NCBI RefSeq assembly: GCF_040954645.1 | Contig: NC_092803.1 | Location: 16,431,230-16,495,229 of the forward strand | Length of the DNA stretch: 64,000 bases | Direction of reading: 5' to 3' | DNA from: Diabrotica undecimpunctata | Taxonomy: Eukaryota > Arthropoda > Insecta > Coleoptera > Chrysomelidae | Part shown: positions 60,501 to 64,000 of the stretch, piece after piece | How positions within the stretch are numbered: position 1 is the first letter of the stretch | Layout: each line of letters opens with the position of its first letter | Program-made: the position numbers and the translations under genes | The notes under the pieces: generated by a model | Told to the model about the DNA's origin: nothing | Database searches by the model: none | Seen by the model: only the letters and a program-made list of their open reading frames with translations

Positions 60501-61169
60501 TATTATCGGTCTCTCCAGTCAATACTACATAGATACAACACTTCTTTTCTTACGCAATATAATCATGTAACTGTTCATGCATAATTATTTAAATTTTTTA
60601 GGTTTAATATGGGGAGAATTGCGGTCATTATGGTGCGATGGTATAGAAGAATATATATCAGATTTGTGGAATATTGTTGATTTTATTACCAATATCTTCT
60701 ATGTCGTATGGTTGGCGCTAAGGCTGACCTCAGTGTATATATGTTGGGTAAGTACGTGGATTTTTATGCTGCCCTGGGTTTAAGAAATTTTGAAAAAAAT
60801 TCTGAAGGATACCTCGCCATATCTCTACTAAACTTATTAGTTATAGTTAGCTAAAGTTATGGCGATACCCGTAGAGCAGAAACAAATGGGACGAGAGAAA
60901 TATACTCGACAATTATGATATGAGGTACAAAATCTAGTTAAAAAGAAAATCAGACTCTTTCAGATTTATAATAAGAGAATTCTCACCAACATAGGAATAA
61001 TAATGTGCATTATGCATATTAAACAGTCAAGTGGTATATTTAATGAAATGTTATCTTCGTAGAGAGATGAAAGAAATGGTAAAACAACATGGTATCCAAG
61101 AGAAGAATGGGACTCTTTTGAACCAATGTTGTTATCAGAAGGAGCCTTTGCCGCTGGGATGATATTTAG
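24388..61169 (+). CDS. trp: TRP-type phototransduction cation channel (trp), N-terminal to mid part; gene leaves the window at the right
   Basis: Ten exons (24388-24545, 30861-31005, 36607-36702, 43131-43273, 43337-43538, 49058-49228, 51500-51734, 55054-55206, 60602-60747, 61063-61169) join in phase to about 518 residues. TRP is the Ca2+-permeable light-activated channel of insect photoreceptors. Residues 1-180 hold ankyrin repeats ([57 protein letters not shown]). Then come the TRPC zinc motif PHDVRCGCDEC, the block [16 protein letters not shown], and [20 protein letters not shown] before the first membrane segment. Exons 8-10 contain the S2-S4 area ([30 protein letters not shown]). Pore and TRP box lie outside. 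[16 protein letters not shown] favours TRP over TRPL. A TGA at codon 210 (43422-43424) interrupts the frame. Confidence 0.92.
24845..25812 (+). mobile_element. RTE-like retrotransposon copy H, 5'-truncated, with 8-bp TSD
   Basis: The body is 24853-25804, flanked by GACAAAGC at 24845-24852 and 25805-25812. It encodes the RT from [20 protein letters not shown] through [40 protein letters not shown] and the C-terminus [17 protein letters not shown], ending in an AGAAGAAGAAGAAG tail. Frames are broken at about 25115 and 25613. It lies in trp intron 1. Confidence 0.85.
26337..26375 (+). repeat. Left terminal inverted repeat of element 1
   Basis: Starts AATTGGACCGCGTTATGTAA and continues to GCGCCAAA. 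It differs from the reverse complement of 30691-30729 at only three of 39 positions. Confidence 0.9.
26617..28997 (-). mobile_element. RTE-like retrotransposon copy I, nested in TIR element 1, with 10-bp TSD
   Basis: The body is 26627-28987, flanked by ATTAGTACAT at 26617-26626 and 28988-28997. Minus-strand motifs run from the endonuclease end ([30 protein letters not shown]) through [19 protein letters not shown] and [17 protein letters not shown] to [19 protein letters not shown]. The tail end is [12 protein letters not shown] and [12 protein letters not shown]. The last 281 codons (27494-26649) are intact. The tail is a (GA)n repeat instead of GAA. The surrounding TIR element was therefore already in place when this copy inserted. 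Confidence 0.9.
29352..30393 (+). pseudogene. DUF7869-like RNase-H-fold protein of TIR element 1 (decayed transposase candidate)
   Basis: Recognisable blocks, in order: [43 protein letters not shown] (frame 2), [61 protein letters not shown], then [20 protein letters not shown] and a C-terminal region ending at 30393. The order matches uncharacterised arthropod and cnidarian proteins that I recall as DUF7869. Conserved Asp residues in TFDLE, WSDSC and PNDSEFG could form an RNase-H-type active site; that is inference. The N-terminal half is missing and frameshifts surround the RQLW block. The last 118 codons (30037-30393) are open. What else it could be: a domesticated or retro-transposed host gene, but the flanking TIRs argue for a transposon. 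Confidence 0.65.
29589..29653 (-). mobile_element. Tiny 41-bp retro-insertion with 12-bp TSD
   Basis: GAGGTAGGTTCT occurs at 29589-29600 and again at 29642-29653. The 41 bases between them read, on the minus strand, GTAGTCTGGTCAATTGGCTA... and end in A8. Removing the insert and one repeat restores the [15 protein letters not shown] reading of the host gene. It is an extreme 5' truncation of a poly(A)-tailed retroelement or SINE. Confidence 0.85.
30691..30729 (-). repeat. Right terminal inverted repeat of element 1
   Basis: The reverse complement starts AATTGGACCGAGTTATGTAA. It pairs with 26337-26375 at 36 of 39 positions. Confidence 0.9.
30861..31005 (+). CDS. trp: trp coding exon 2
   Basis: The acceptor is TTGTTTCAG (ends 30860) and the donor GTAACA (31006). 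The 145-nt exon encodes [15 protein letters not shown] to LLVENIQVK, the first ankyrin repeats. It enters in phase 2 and leaves in phase 0. Confidence 0.93.
31006..31704. other. trp intron 2, start; LTR-like sequence
   Basis: No coding signal. From about 31060 the base composition becomes more balanced than the surrounding intron and appears continuous with the structured region that follows. It may be part of a long terminal repeat, but no matching second copy is present in the window. Confidence 0.3.
31705..32180 (+). repeat. Tandem array of five to six covarying hairpins, about 90-nt period
   Basis: Hairpins at 31705-31756, 31800-31838, 31879-31938, 31973-32011 and 32064-32116, with a weak sixth near 32143-32180. 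Outer stems differ in sequence but pair: GATTGCG/CGCAATC, GAAATAA/TTATTTC, CACCGA/TCGGTG plus GGAGTAA/TTACTCC, TGAAATAG/CTATTTCA, TTTTG/CAAAA plus AGGTAA/TTACCT. The inner stem is AAGTCC-like paired with GGxCTT, closed by a 3-6-nt loop in the best copies. Centres are 84-98 nt apart. The region lies in trp intron 2, upstream of a possible tRNA primer-binding site (32417) and a Gypsy-type fragment, so it may belong to an LTR or leader. Strand of function is unknown. Confidence 0.6.
32382..32421. repeat. 9-bp inverted repeat next to a possible primer-binding site
   Basis: GCCAGAGTG (32382-32390) pairs with CACTCTGGC (32413-32421). The right arm overlaps TGGCGACATTATCAG, which looks like the TGGCGAC primer-binding sites of some insect Gypsy elements. 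An LTR-like end just before it would fit a plus-strand LTR retrotransposon. Confidence 0.4.
32767..33045 (-). pseudogene. Gypsy-type integrase C-terminal fragment
   Basis: Ninety-two codons on the minus strand. [33 protein letters not shown] and [11 protein letters not shown] resemble the GPY/F-like C-terminal domain of Ty3/Gypsy integrases, where a basic start is followed by a small beta-barrel and an H(I/V)xx(I/L)K-like end. No protease, RT or integrase core is present. A 68-nt-spaced duplication (33091 and 33159) lies just to the right. Confidence 0.55.
33349..35565 (-). mobile_element. Jockey/CR1-like LINE copy K, split by RTE copy J
   Basis: Minus-strand reading gives [35 protein letters not shown] and [16 protein letters not shown] RT palm blocks. 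After these come [39 protein letters not shown] and the C-terminus [20 protein letters not shown]. Its 3' end at 33349 is a TAAAT repeat tail. Sequence encoding the last part is split by copy J at 33711-34366. The YxDD region is lost. Confidence 0.75.
33700..34377 (+). mobile_element. RTE-like copy J, inserted into LINE copy K, with imperfect 11-bp TSD
   Basis: The body is 33711-34366, flanked by GAAAACATTAA (33700-33710) and GGAAACATTAA (34367-34377). It encodes the RTE C-terminal third: [50 protein letters not shown], a stop after RKLE, then [12 protein letters not shown] and [14 protein letters not shown]. It lacks the RT core and ends in a GAAGAAGAAAGAAG tail. The LINE protein reading resumes on either side. 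Confidence 0.85.
35728..35890 (-). mobile_element. tRNA-derived SINE copy, decayed
   Basis: This matches the better-preserved SINE at 57186-57458 over its body: both have an ATTATTATT tail (plus strand AATAATAATAAT), a TGATGCACACTAGCCCA core and the remains of a tRNA head (CTCGTGGGTTCTGGCT). The head has lost its B box. Confidence 0.6.
35891..36606. other. trp intron 2, end
   Basis: A minus-strand ORF at 36106-35906 ([18 protein letters not shown]...) shows no family that I can name and may be a retroelement remnant. The remainder is AT-rich intron. Confidence 0.35.
36607..36702 (+). CDS. trp: trp coding exon 3
   Basis: The acceptor is TTTTTGTAG and the donor GTAAGT. Thirty-two codons in phase 0, [18 protein letters not shown] to AAGEPY. 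In trpl the same protein segment is part of one exon with the preceding repeat. Confidence 0.94.
36703..37611. other. trp intron 3, first part, nothing recognised
   Basis: AT-rich intronic sequence without coding motif, clear inverted repeat or tail. Confidence 0.4.
37612..38225 (+). mobile_element. RTE-like copy L, 5'-truncated, with 8-bp TSD
   Basis: The body is 37620-38217, flanked by ATTTTAGT at 37612-37619 and 38218-38225. It encodes [65 protein letters not shown], a stop, then [14 protein letters not shown] and GVGRRRRTL. It is the same subfamily as copy B and ends in a (TAG)n tail. Confidence 0.88.
38226..38827. other. trp intron 3 segment, nothing recognised
   Basis: AT-rich sequence between two RTE insertions. 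No coding similarity is seen. Confidence 0.4.
38828..40756 (-). mobile_element. RTE-like retrotransposon copy M, with imperfect 11-bp TSD
   Basis: The body is 38839-40745, flanked by ATAAAGAAATC (38828-38838) and ATAAATAAATC (40746-40756). It lacks the endonuclease but has the whole RT in one open stretch (see 39457-40710). The C-terminus ([39 protein letters not shown]) follows in other frames, and then a CTTCTTCTTC (plus strand) tail. It lies in trp intron 3. Confidence 0.85.
39457..40710 (-). CDS. RTE reverse transcriptase, 417 open codons (copy M)
   Basis: Longest intact retrotransposon ORF in the window. It opens with the linker ([19 protein letters not shown]), then [18 protein letters not shown] and [12 protein letters not shown]. 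The palm follows with [54 protein letters not shown] and the catalytic box [12 protein letters not shown]. It stops soon after [10 protein letters not shown], before the thumb and C-terminus. The ATG at 40710 is internal to the original polyprotein. With the endonuclease absent, it could not mobilise itself. Confidence 0.85.
   Translation of the reverse strand: MTQEILEKMDERRIHKNKNKIKYQEINKQIKQKIKQAEETWMSIKCGEIEECEARYDTFNIHKKVKEMISGNRNKPIGILTNTDGTTITETQDKLRRWKEYIEHLFYDQKVEQLEVDGEITGPEIMKEEVIYAIKHTKDRKAPGPDNIPIELLKIIDEDNIDVLVDLFNSIYKTGHIPKEWLLSTFVTIPKITNAKDCNDYRTIALMSHTLKTFLKIIHNRIHMKLEQEKSDSQMGFRKGLGTREALFGVNVLTQRCLDMNQDIYACFIDFKKAFDRVQHEKLLSILKTKNIDSRDLQIISNLYQNQKARIRVEGELTEEVSILRGVRQGCILSPLLFNVYSEVIFQEALLDIVEGILVNGNSINNIRYADDTVIFASDTEDLQYIIQHVYNACERYGLQMNLKKTKSMIFSKNHKM
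40770..41795 (+). mobile_element. RTE-like copy N (E/N subfamily)
   Basis: Decayed RT: a QRKHLTE remnant of KAFDRVR near 40790, [31 protein letters not shown] with intact [23 protein letters not shown], and then the NHIS/RPRKR C-terminus in broken frames. It ends in a GAAGAAGAAGAAGAA tail at 41780-41795. It abuts copy M. Confidence 0.7.
41830..42672 (+). mobile_element. RTE-like fragments O (linker to start of RT)
   Basis: Two pieces of the endonuclease-RT linker and RT start: [20 protein letters not shown] followed by [12 protein letters not shown] (about 42190-42300), then [14 protein letters not shown] (42484-42526) and [28 protein letters not shown] (42540-42672). Both correspond to the same part of an RTE polyprotein, so two copies or a duplication are present. 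No YADD region follows. Confidence 0.6.
42673..43130. other. trp intron 3, end
   Basis: AT-rich intronic sequence leading to the TATTTTGCAG acceptor. Nothing else is recognised. Confidence 0.5.
43131..43273 (+). CDS. trp: trp coding exon 4
   Basis: 143 nt, [19 protein letters not shown] to PMPHDVR. The donor is GTAATC. The following intron is only 63 nt, against 2-6 kb for most others. The His of PHDV is the first ligand of the TRPC zinc site. Confidence 0.94.
43337..43538 (+). CDS. trp: trp coding exon 5, with in-frame TGA
   Basis: The acceptor is TTTTTAG and the donor GTAAGT. The exon encodes [28 protein letters not shown], then TGA (43422-43424), then [20 protein letters not shown] and ETEFRIEYI. 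Both sides of the stop are well conserved in the same frame and the residues on either side are uninterrupted. This is therefore a substitution, not an indel. TRP relatives have Ser, Ala or Cys at this site as I recall them. Confidence 0.9.
43539..43769. other. trp intron 5, start
   Basis: Intronic sequence with no recognised feature before the LINE remnant. Confidence 0.4.
43770..44400 (+). mobile_element. Jockey-like LINE C-terminal remnant
   Basis: [20 protein letters not shown] and [16 protein letters not shown] correspond to the conserved post-RT region of jockey-type LINEs (LYxxLIRPVIEYGAPI...). Downstream frames continue with [20 protein letters not shown]. The upstream part ([20 protein letters not shown]) is not recognised. 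RT motifs are absent. Confidence 0.5.
44653..46690 (-). mobile_element. pogo/Tigger-type DNA transposon 2, with TIRs and TA TSD
   Basis: TIRs: left from 44655 (GAGGAAAGGCGACAAATTCG) and right ending 46688. They match at most positions, with a shared AAATTCGGACCC core, and TA is duplicated at 44653-44654 and 46689-46690. The minus-strand transposase has an N-terminal HTH ([39 protein letters not shown]), a stop before [15 protein letters not shown], and the DDE core: [20 protein letters not shown] and [10 protein letters not shown]. The first Asp of the usual NVDE/NADE motif is Asn. It lies in trp intron 5, immediately left of the RhoGAP gene. Confidence 0.85.
46691..47175. other. Sequence between Tigger 2 and the RhoGAP gene
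   Basis: Contains a CCACCACCACCAATAACCACC patch near 46887 and the presumed 3' flank of the RhoGAP gene. No coding similarity is seen. Confidence 0.4.
47176..47684 (-). CDS. RhoGAP gene exon 2
   Basis: The acceptor AG at 47686-47685 (AAGGTAG) gives phase agreement with exon 1; the alternative AG at 47690-47689 does not. The stop TAA is at 47178-47176. An AATAAA overlaps the last codons (AGA ATA AAA), so polyadenylation could be very close to the stop. Confidence 0.8.
47176..48146 (-). CDS. ARHGAP11-like RhoGAP protein, nested antisense in trp intron 5
   Basis: Exons 48146-47753 and 47684-47176, joined across a 68-nt GT-AG intron, give 300 residues. RhoGAP proteins speed GTP hydrolysis by Rho-family GTPases. 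The RhoGAP fold runs from about residue 98: [52 protein letters not shown] and [14 protein letters not shown], then [10 protein letters not shown] in place of the APNLL block. The segment before it ([17 protein letters not shown]) resembles the start of vertebrate ARHGAP11A, so I place it there. At the arginine-finger position (F-R-x-S-G in active GAPs) this protein has Lys122 (F-K-K-R-G). The start chosen is the first Met after upstream hydrophobic, non-conserved sequence. The ORF is intact, so the gene is probably functional. Confidence 0.8.
47753..48146 (-). CDS. RhoGAP gene exon 1
   Basis: ATG at 48146 opens [11 protein letters not shown]. The donor GTATGA begins at 47752 and the exon leaves in phase 1. 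It carries the N-terminal lead, a basic low-complexity stretch ([13 protein letters not shown]) and the start of the RhoGAP domain. Confidence 0.78.
48147..48520. other. Upstream region of the RhoGAP gene
   Basis: AT-rich sequence that presumably contains the promoter of the minus-strand RhoGAP gene. The open frame continues upstream of its ATG to 48263 but looks non-conserved. No TATA box is convincing. Confidence 0.35.
48528..48850 (-). mobile_element. Jockey/CR1-like LINE RT fragment
   Basis: The minus strand gives a broken [20 protein letters not shown], then [20 protein letters not shown] and [14 protein letters not shown]. This is the RT palm around the catalytic box, here FTDDT instead of YADDT. 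Only about 100 codons survive. Confidence 0.65.
49058..49228 (+). CDS. trp: trp coding exon 6
   Basis: The acceptor is TTTTTCTAG and the donor GTAAGT. Fifty-seven codons in phase 0: [20 protein letters not shown] to [11 protein letters not shown]. This is the linker-helix region before the membrane domain. Confidence 0.94.
49229..51499. other. trp intron 6; probable decayed repeats
   Basis: No gene. GC content rises at about 49630-51060. Minus-strand frames at 50400-50850 read as basic, Lys/Arg/Ser-rich sequence that could be a decayed LINE ORF1, but no diagnostic motif is left. A tight hairpin at 49748-49773 is listed separately. Confidence 0.3.
49748..49773. repeat. 11-bp perfect inverted repeat, 4-nt loop
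   Basis: TAGCTAGTCTT, AAGC, AAGACTAGCTA. It lies in the repeat-rich part of trp intron 6. Function is unknown; a transposon end or RNA hairpin is possible. Confidence 0.75.
51500..51734 (+). CDS. trp: trp coding exon 7
   Basis: The acceptor is CTTTTCCAG and the donor GTAAGT; the exon leaves in phase 1. It encodes [20 protein letters not shown], a pre-S1 helix region, then [21 protein letters not shown] hydrophobic sequence ([20 protein letters not shown]) and [18 protein letters not shown], the start of the S1 region. Confidence 0.94.
51735..52461. other. trp intron 7, first part
   Basis: AT-rich. A GAGGATGATCTGATTAGATC-GAAAACG string at 52102-52130 is a short stem (GATC..GATC) of the kind found near ends of some retroelements; the related string at 15735 is similar. 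Not assigned further. Confidence 0.35.
52462..53275 (-). mobile_element. Internally deleted RTE-like element U
   Basis: On the minus strand, a linker-like basic region ([20 protein letters not shown]) near 52850-52800 is followed, without any RT core, by the C-terminus: [33 protein letters not shown]. The GRPPxRWTDD...YVQQW signature marks a different RTE subfamily from those above. Ends are approximate. Confidence 0.55.
53365..54345 (+). mobile_element. RTE-like copy T
   Basis: A broken RT start ([16 protein letters not shown]), a frame-shifted [12 protein letters not shown] equivalent at about 53546-53585, then an open stretch [35 protein letters not shown] and YRRILNIP. The C-terminus (NIRNG) ends at 54320, with a GAAGAAGAAAAAGAAG tail. 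It lies in trp intron 7. Confidence 0.75.
54346..55053. other. trp intron 7, end
   Basis: Very A-rich on the plus strand, perhaps an expanded retroelement tail region after copy T. It ends at the TTTCAATGTAG acceptor. Confidence 0.4.
55054..55206 (+). CDS. trp: trp coding exon 8
   Basis: It enters and leaves in phase 1. It encodes [40 protein letters not shown] and LYVV. This covers the end of S1, the S1-S2 loop and the start of S2 of the TRPC channel core. Confidence 0.92.
55488..58106 (+). pseudogene. DUF7869-like protein gene of element 2, heavily mutated
   Basis: Blocks in order: a short N-terminal ORF ([20 protein letters not shown]), a Cys/Lys-rich patch (CCKNKCREK), [47 protein letters not shown] (frame-shifted), [20 protein letters not shown], then after a gap [33 protein letters not shown] and [18 protein letters not shown]. 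It supplies the N-terminal half that is missing in element 1. The central RNase-H-like region with the presumed catalytic Asp residues is largely lost around 56760-57180. Frame is broken at many points. Confidence 0.6.
57175..57469 (-). mobile_element. tRNA-derived SINE with 11-bp TSD
   Basis: The body is 57186-57458, flanked by GTTGTGATGAA at 57175-57185 and 57459-57469. Minus-strand head from 57445 has GGACGGCCGTAGTTCAGCGG (A box), an anticodon-like stem CTGGC/GCCAG with loop TTTATGA, and B box GAGTTCGAATCTC. The body ends in an ATTATTATT tail. It is inserted in element 2. A decayed relative is at 35728-35890. Confidence 0.88.
58470..60560 (-). mobile_element. RTE-like LINE copy V
   Basis: The minus strand encodes [28 protein letters not shown] then [64 protein letters not shown] and [15 protein letters not shown], ending in a TAAATAAATAAA tail at 58470. 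FADD is intact. The GDPLS and TAAA-tail features set it apart from the GAA-tailed RTE copies. The right end near 60560 is approximate. It lies in trp intron 8, just right of element 2. Confidence 0.72.
60602..60747 (+). CDS. trp: trp coding exon 9
   Basis: The acceptor is AATTTTTTAG and the donor GTAAGT. It encodes [20 protein letters not shown] and [16 protein letters not shown], the S2-S3 segment with the hallmark DLWNIVD motif of TRPC channels. Confidence 0.94.
61063..61169 (+). CDS. trp: trp coding exon 10
   Basis: The acceptor is TCTTCGTAG and the donor GTAATA; the exon leaves in phase 2. It encodes [20 protein letters not shown] and [15 protein letters not shown], the approach to S4. 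The next exon, expected to open with a Ser codon completed by this phase and then YLKLVHIFS-like sequence, is beyond 64000 or unrecognised. Confidence 0.92.
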
Positions 61170-61279
61170 GTAATATTCAGTAAATAATTTTATTGTTAAA
61201 AAACTTTTTTTTAATACTTTTTAATACATTAGGTAATAGTAATAGAATAATTAAGAGAATAGTCATTTGAATTCCAATG

Positions 61280-61510
61280 TAAAAAAAAAATATTTTTTGA
61301 ATTCCAAATCCCCTAAGTAATTTCCGTTGTTTTTTATGCATTGTTGGAGTAGAGCCTGAAAGTCTTTGAAGCATATTGACTAGGATTGCTGCAATCTTGT
61401 CACGAATCCGTTGTTTGAGGGATAGGATAATCACTTTCAAACATCTCTGACTTTAAAAATCTCCTCAAAAAGAAGTCGCAGACAGTTACGTTGGGAGGCC
61501 GAAGAGGCCA
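61280..61510 (-). mobile_element. Mariner-like transposase C-terminal fragment
   Basis: The minus strand gives PLRPPNVTVCDFFLRRFLKS (the PD.TPCDFFLWG block with the third-Asp neighbourhood, Asp replaced by Asn at PPN) and, in another frame, LKQRIRDKIAAILVNMLQR. These are hallmarks of the end of mariner/IS630-like transposases of the DUF4817 group. The remainder is absent. Confidence 0.6.
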
Positions 61511-61739
61511 ACTGATGTTTCACAATTATTGCAATGTGGCTTGTTACCCGGTCATGTTAAAAACGTGTGTTTTCATTGATTGGAAATCGGTCAAGTTGAG
61601 GCGTGAAGAAATTTTAAATCATTGCAATGTATTGCTCAGAATTCAGCCTCAATCAATCAATTCCTCAAGAAATATGGGCCGATAATTAAGTTTGCCGAAA
61701 TCGAAACATCTCGAAACGTCTAGTAAAGTCTGTACATTA

Positions 61740-62502
61740 TCTGTCTGATTTTCATTAAATTTTTCAATATATACTTCTCAGTGTCGATTTGTGTGCGTGC
61801 ATATGTCAGTTAGCATATTCTCATTTATATATCATTGGAATGCTTCTTTTATTAAAGTAAGAGCCATGCTAAAACAAATAGCGAATTTATCAAAACATTG
61901 GTTTATTTTCAAAATGTATACTCACCTAATATTTTGTAAACCTTCACGACAATTTACTATATTATGAGCCCTGCGCCTTGTAGGTGCAGGTGGTTGTGTT
62001 TTCCATTCATATCCAAATTTCGATTATAGTATTTCGGCAACTGGCTAAAAGTAGGTTTTTCGCTTTCGTTTTCAAGGACTGTAATTTCATCTAGCACTAT
62101 TTCTTGTTCTTCGACATTGTCCTTACTTTCTGATTCACTATCACTAAATCCGCATTCATCGTCACTATTGTCACTTTCTTTTAAAATTCTACGTAATTCC
62201 TCTTCAGTATAATATTTACGTCGCGCCATTTTCTTCGAAATACACACATACGTGAAGCAAAGCAAAGTAAAGCCTATCAGTAATCTAAAAATAGAATATT
62301 GTTTAGGTATTTAGCTGGCCGACGTCAGGAATATACGTGTAGAAAATTGAAATTAAATCTAATAATTTTTATAAAAAAAGGATTTAGTAATGTATTTTCT
62401 AAGATTACCTGTAGGAACAAAAAAAAGATATTTTAAAAAGTTATAATAACAAAACCGCATCTGGGGTACCTAAAATACCCCGCACGGTCACGGAAAGGTT
62501 AA
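61740..62502 (-). mobile_element. piggyBac-like transposon, 5' end fragment with TTAA
   Basis: The terminal sequence after TTAA (62499-62502), read on the minus strand, is CCTTTCCGTGACCGTGCGGG then GTATTTTAGGTACCCC, a GC-rich end typical of piggyBac-like elements. Downstream, from 62229, an ORF opens MARRKYYTEEELRRILKESD and continues as an acidic region (SDDECGFSDSESESK), the usual piggyBac transposase N-terminus. A shifted frame gives PTRRRAHNIV, followed by remnants such as ENMLTDICTHTNR. The DDD core and the other end are missing. Confidence 0.65.
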
Positions 62503-63640
62503 TAAGCATTTCTGCAGAAGAGTGTAAGATATCTTTATGTTTAAGCGATATGGTAATCTGAAAGTAGTTTGTGTGCTGTTGCAGGCATGCGATAAAAACA
62601 TTGTACTTAAATAATATCATATTTTTTATATTACATACTACTATGCTTTATTCCGGCAATATACGAGTAGATGAAATGACCGTTAAGTATTACATTTCAA
62701 ACCAATCAAAAATAACTCACCACAAACAAACAACACCGACGGTTTACTCCAAACAACACTCACTTTTTTAATATAACCGTCAGATAAAAGCAAAAAAATG
62801 ACGCGACAGTAGCAGCAATTTCATTAGATGGATGATCATATCGCTAATGCTTGGGAAGCACTAGAAAAATAATTAACCAAACTGGGGTGTGTTTCACTCT
62901 ATTTGTATCAAAACAATTACTTTTATTGATCCGATTGAGAAATAGAATCTATTTAGAAAGTATCTCCATTGAATTGATACCTATTTTTTTTTTCTATTCC
63001 TGAGGGAATGTTAGTCCAGGTTGTCGGTACGGAAATTAAACAGCAGATCGTATAGACCAGTTCGTTAGTGTTTGTGCAAAGGGTTATATAAGTCAAGAAA
63101 TTAAAGTTTTGAGAAAAATGGAGATTAAGATAGCGATACTTTTCAAACTTAAGTTTAACAAATTATGTTAATTGCCGAAATTTTAATATCTGGTGATTAA
63201 TTATTGTCATTTATAGAACACCTCCAATTGCCACCTTTATTTATTTGATGTAACAATGATTTTCGAAAATAAATACACTTATGTTCATTGACACAACAAA
63301 ATAAATCTACTTATCGCTTTATCCACCAAAATAGAAATGACCGTAGACCTGAGTTTTACTGAACTGTTATAAAAATAAAAATCAATTTTATTTATATTAA
63401 ACTAATTTTATTTATATTAACCTGTTTATCTTCATCTTCGACAGAATCAGGATATACGTCACGTACATCACTTTCGCAAGGCAAACTTTGAAAAGTTTAT
63501 CCAAGACTGGTATGAAATAAGAAGTTTCTTAAATTGTGTTCTTTAAGCGCTTGATTAATTTTTGTCCCTACTATATTTTCAGTTAAATTGTTAAATTTTA
63601 TTTTTATTCAGTTATATTATTATTTTGTAATGTACTGAAA
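62503..63640. other. trp intron 10 segment, nothing firm
   Basis: AT-rich. There is a short tandem duplication of AATTTTATTTATATTAA at about 63382-63421. No coding signal is seen and no trp exon was found. Confidence 0.4.
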
Positions 63641-63649
63641 AAACAGTAG

Positions 63650-64000
63650 AGTAGTAGGACCTTTTGGAGAAATGGCAACTAATGATAATGGCGGTAGACG
63701 TATACACTTATGTGAGAGCTATGAGTTAAAAATTAGCAATGGATTCTACAAACATAAGGACATACATAGATATACCTGGATTCAACAAACACGCAATCTA
63801 AAATCAGTCATCGATTATATTATTAGTAAACAAAAATTTGTATTGCAGTGGAATGATGTAAGAGTTCTCCGAGGAGTAACATGTGGATCCGATCACTACT
63901 TAGTAAGAGCGAAAATTGTGTTCCCACTTAAGATAATACACGGAGACCAAAACCTAGAAGACAAGCAAGACTTGCAGACAGTAGATACTCCGAAGTACAA
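63650..64000 (+). mobile_element. RTE-like copy W, endonuclease domain, runs off the window
   Basis: Open reading from 63651: VGPFGEMATNDNGGRRIHLC, YKHKDIHRYTWIQQTRNLKS, VIDYIISKQKF and [11 protein letters not shown], the C-terminal half of the APE-type endonuclease. It is close to copy B (which reads [20 protein letters not shown]). The RT would follow to the right. Confidence 0.8.

Overview
The window is an AT-rich, intron- and retroelement-heavy piece of an animal nuclear genome, almost certainly an insect. It carries the 5' halves of two TRPC-type phototransduction channel genes, trp and trpl. Introns are canonical GT-AG and mostly several kilobases long, and nearly all other coding signal is transposon debris. 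A beetle is plausible from the transposon mix, but that is a guess.

Layout. trpl runs on the minus strand from its start codon at 11258 leftwards out of the window; four coding exons are visible, encoding about 173 residues. trp runs on the plus strand from 24388 rightwards out of the window; ten coding exons to 61169 encode about 518 residues. The two genes are head to head with 13.1 kb between their start codons. All exon phases join without a break, but trp exon 5 has an in-frame TGA at codon 210. A small two-exon RhoGAP gene resembling ARHGAP11 (300 aa, minus strand, 47176-48146) is nested antisense in trp intron 5. These three genes are the only cellular genes I can support.

The rest is mobile DNA. 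(1) At least fifteen RTE-like non-LTR retrotransposon copies lie on both strands. They have an APE-type endonuclease, a reverse transcriptase with a [YF]ADD box and a basic C-terminal GHV...GRP..W region. Many have exact target-site duplications of 8-14 bp and simple-repeat tails. One at 2572-5460 is close to full length. (2) There are jockey/CR1-like LINE pieces, tRNA-derived SINEs, a Gypsy integrase fragment and an LTR-like region. (3) DNA transposons include two pogo/Tigger elements, Tc1 and mariner-like fragments, and a piggyBac end. (4) Two elements with terminal inverted repeats (26337-30729 and 55345-58375) encode decayed copies of an uncharacterised RNase-H-like protein family (DUF7869-like, from memory). 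They are the best candidates for a poorly described transposon group.

The region 31705-32180 holds five, possibly six, hairpins at about 90-nt spacing. Their stems differ in sequence but stay paired, so a conserved structure is likely. No RNA gene, CRISPR array or operon is present.
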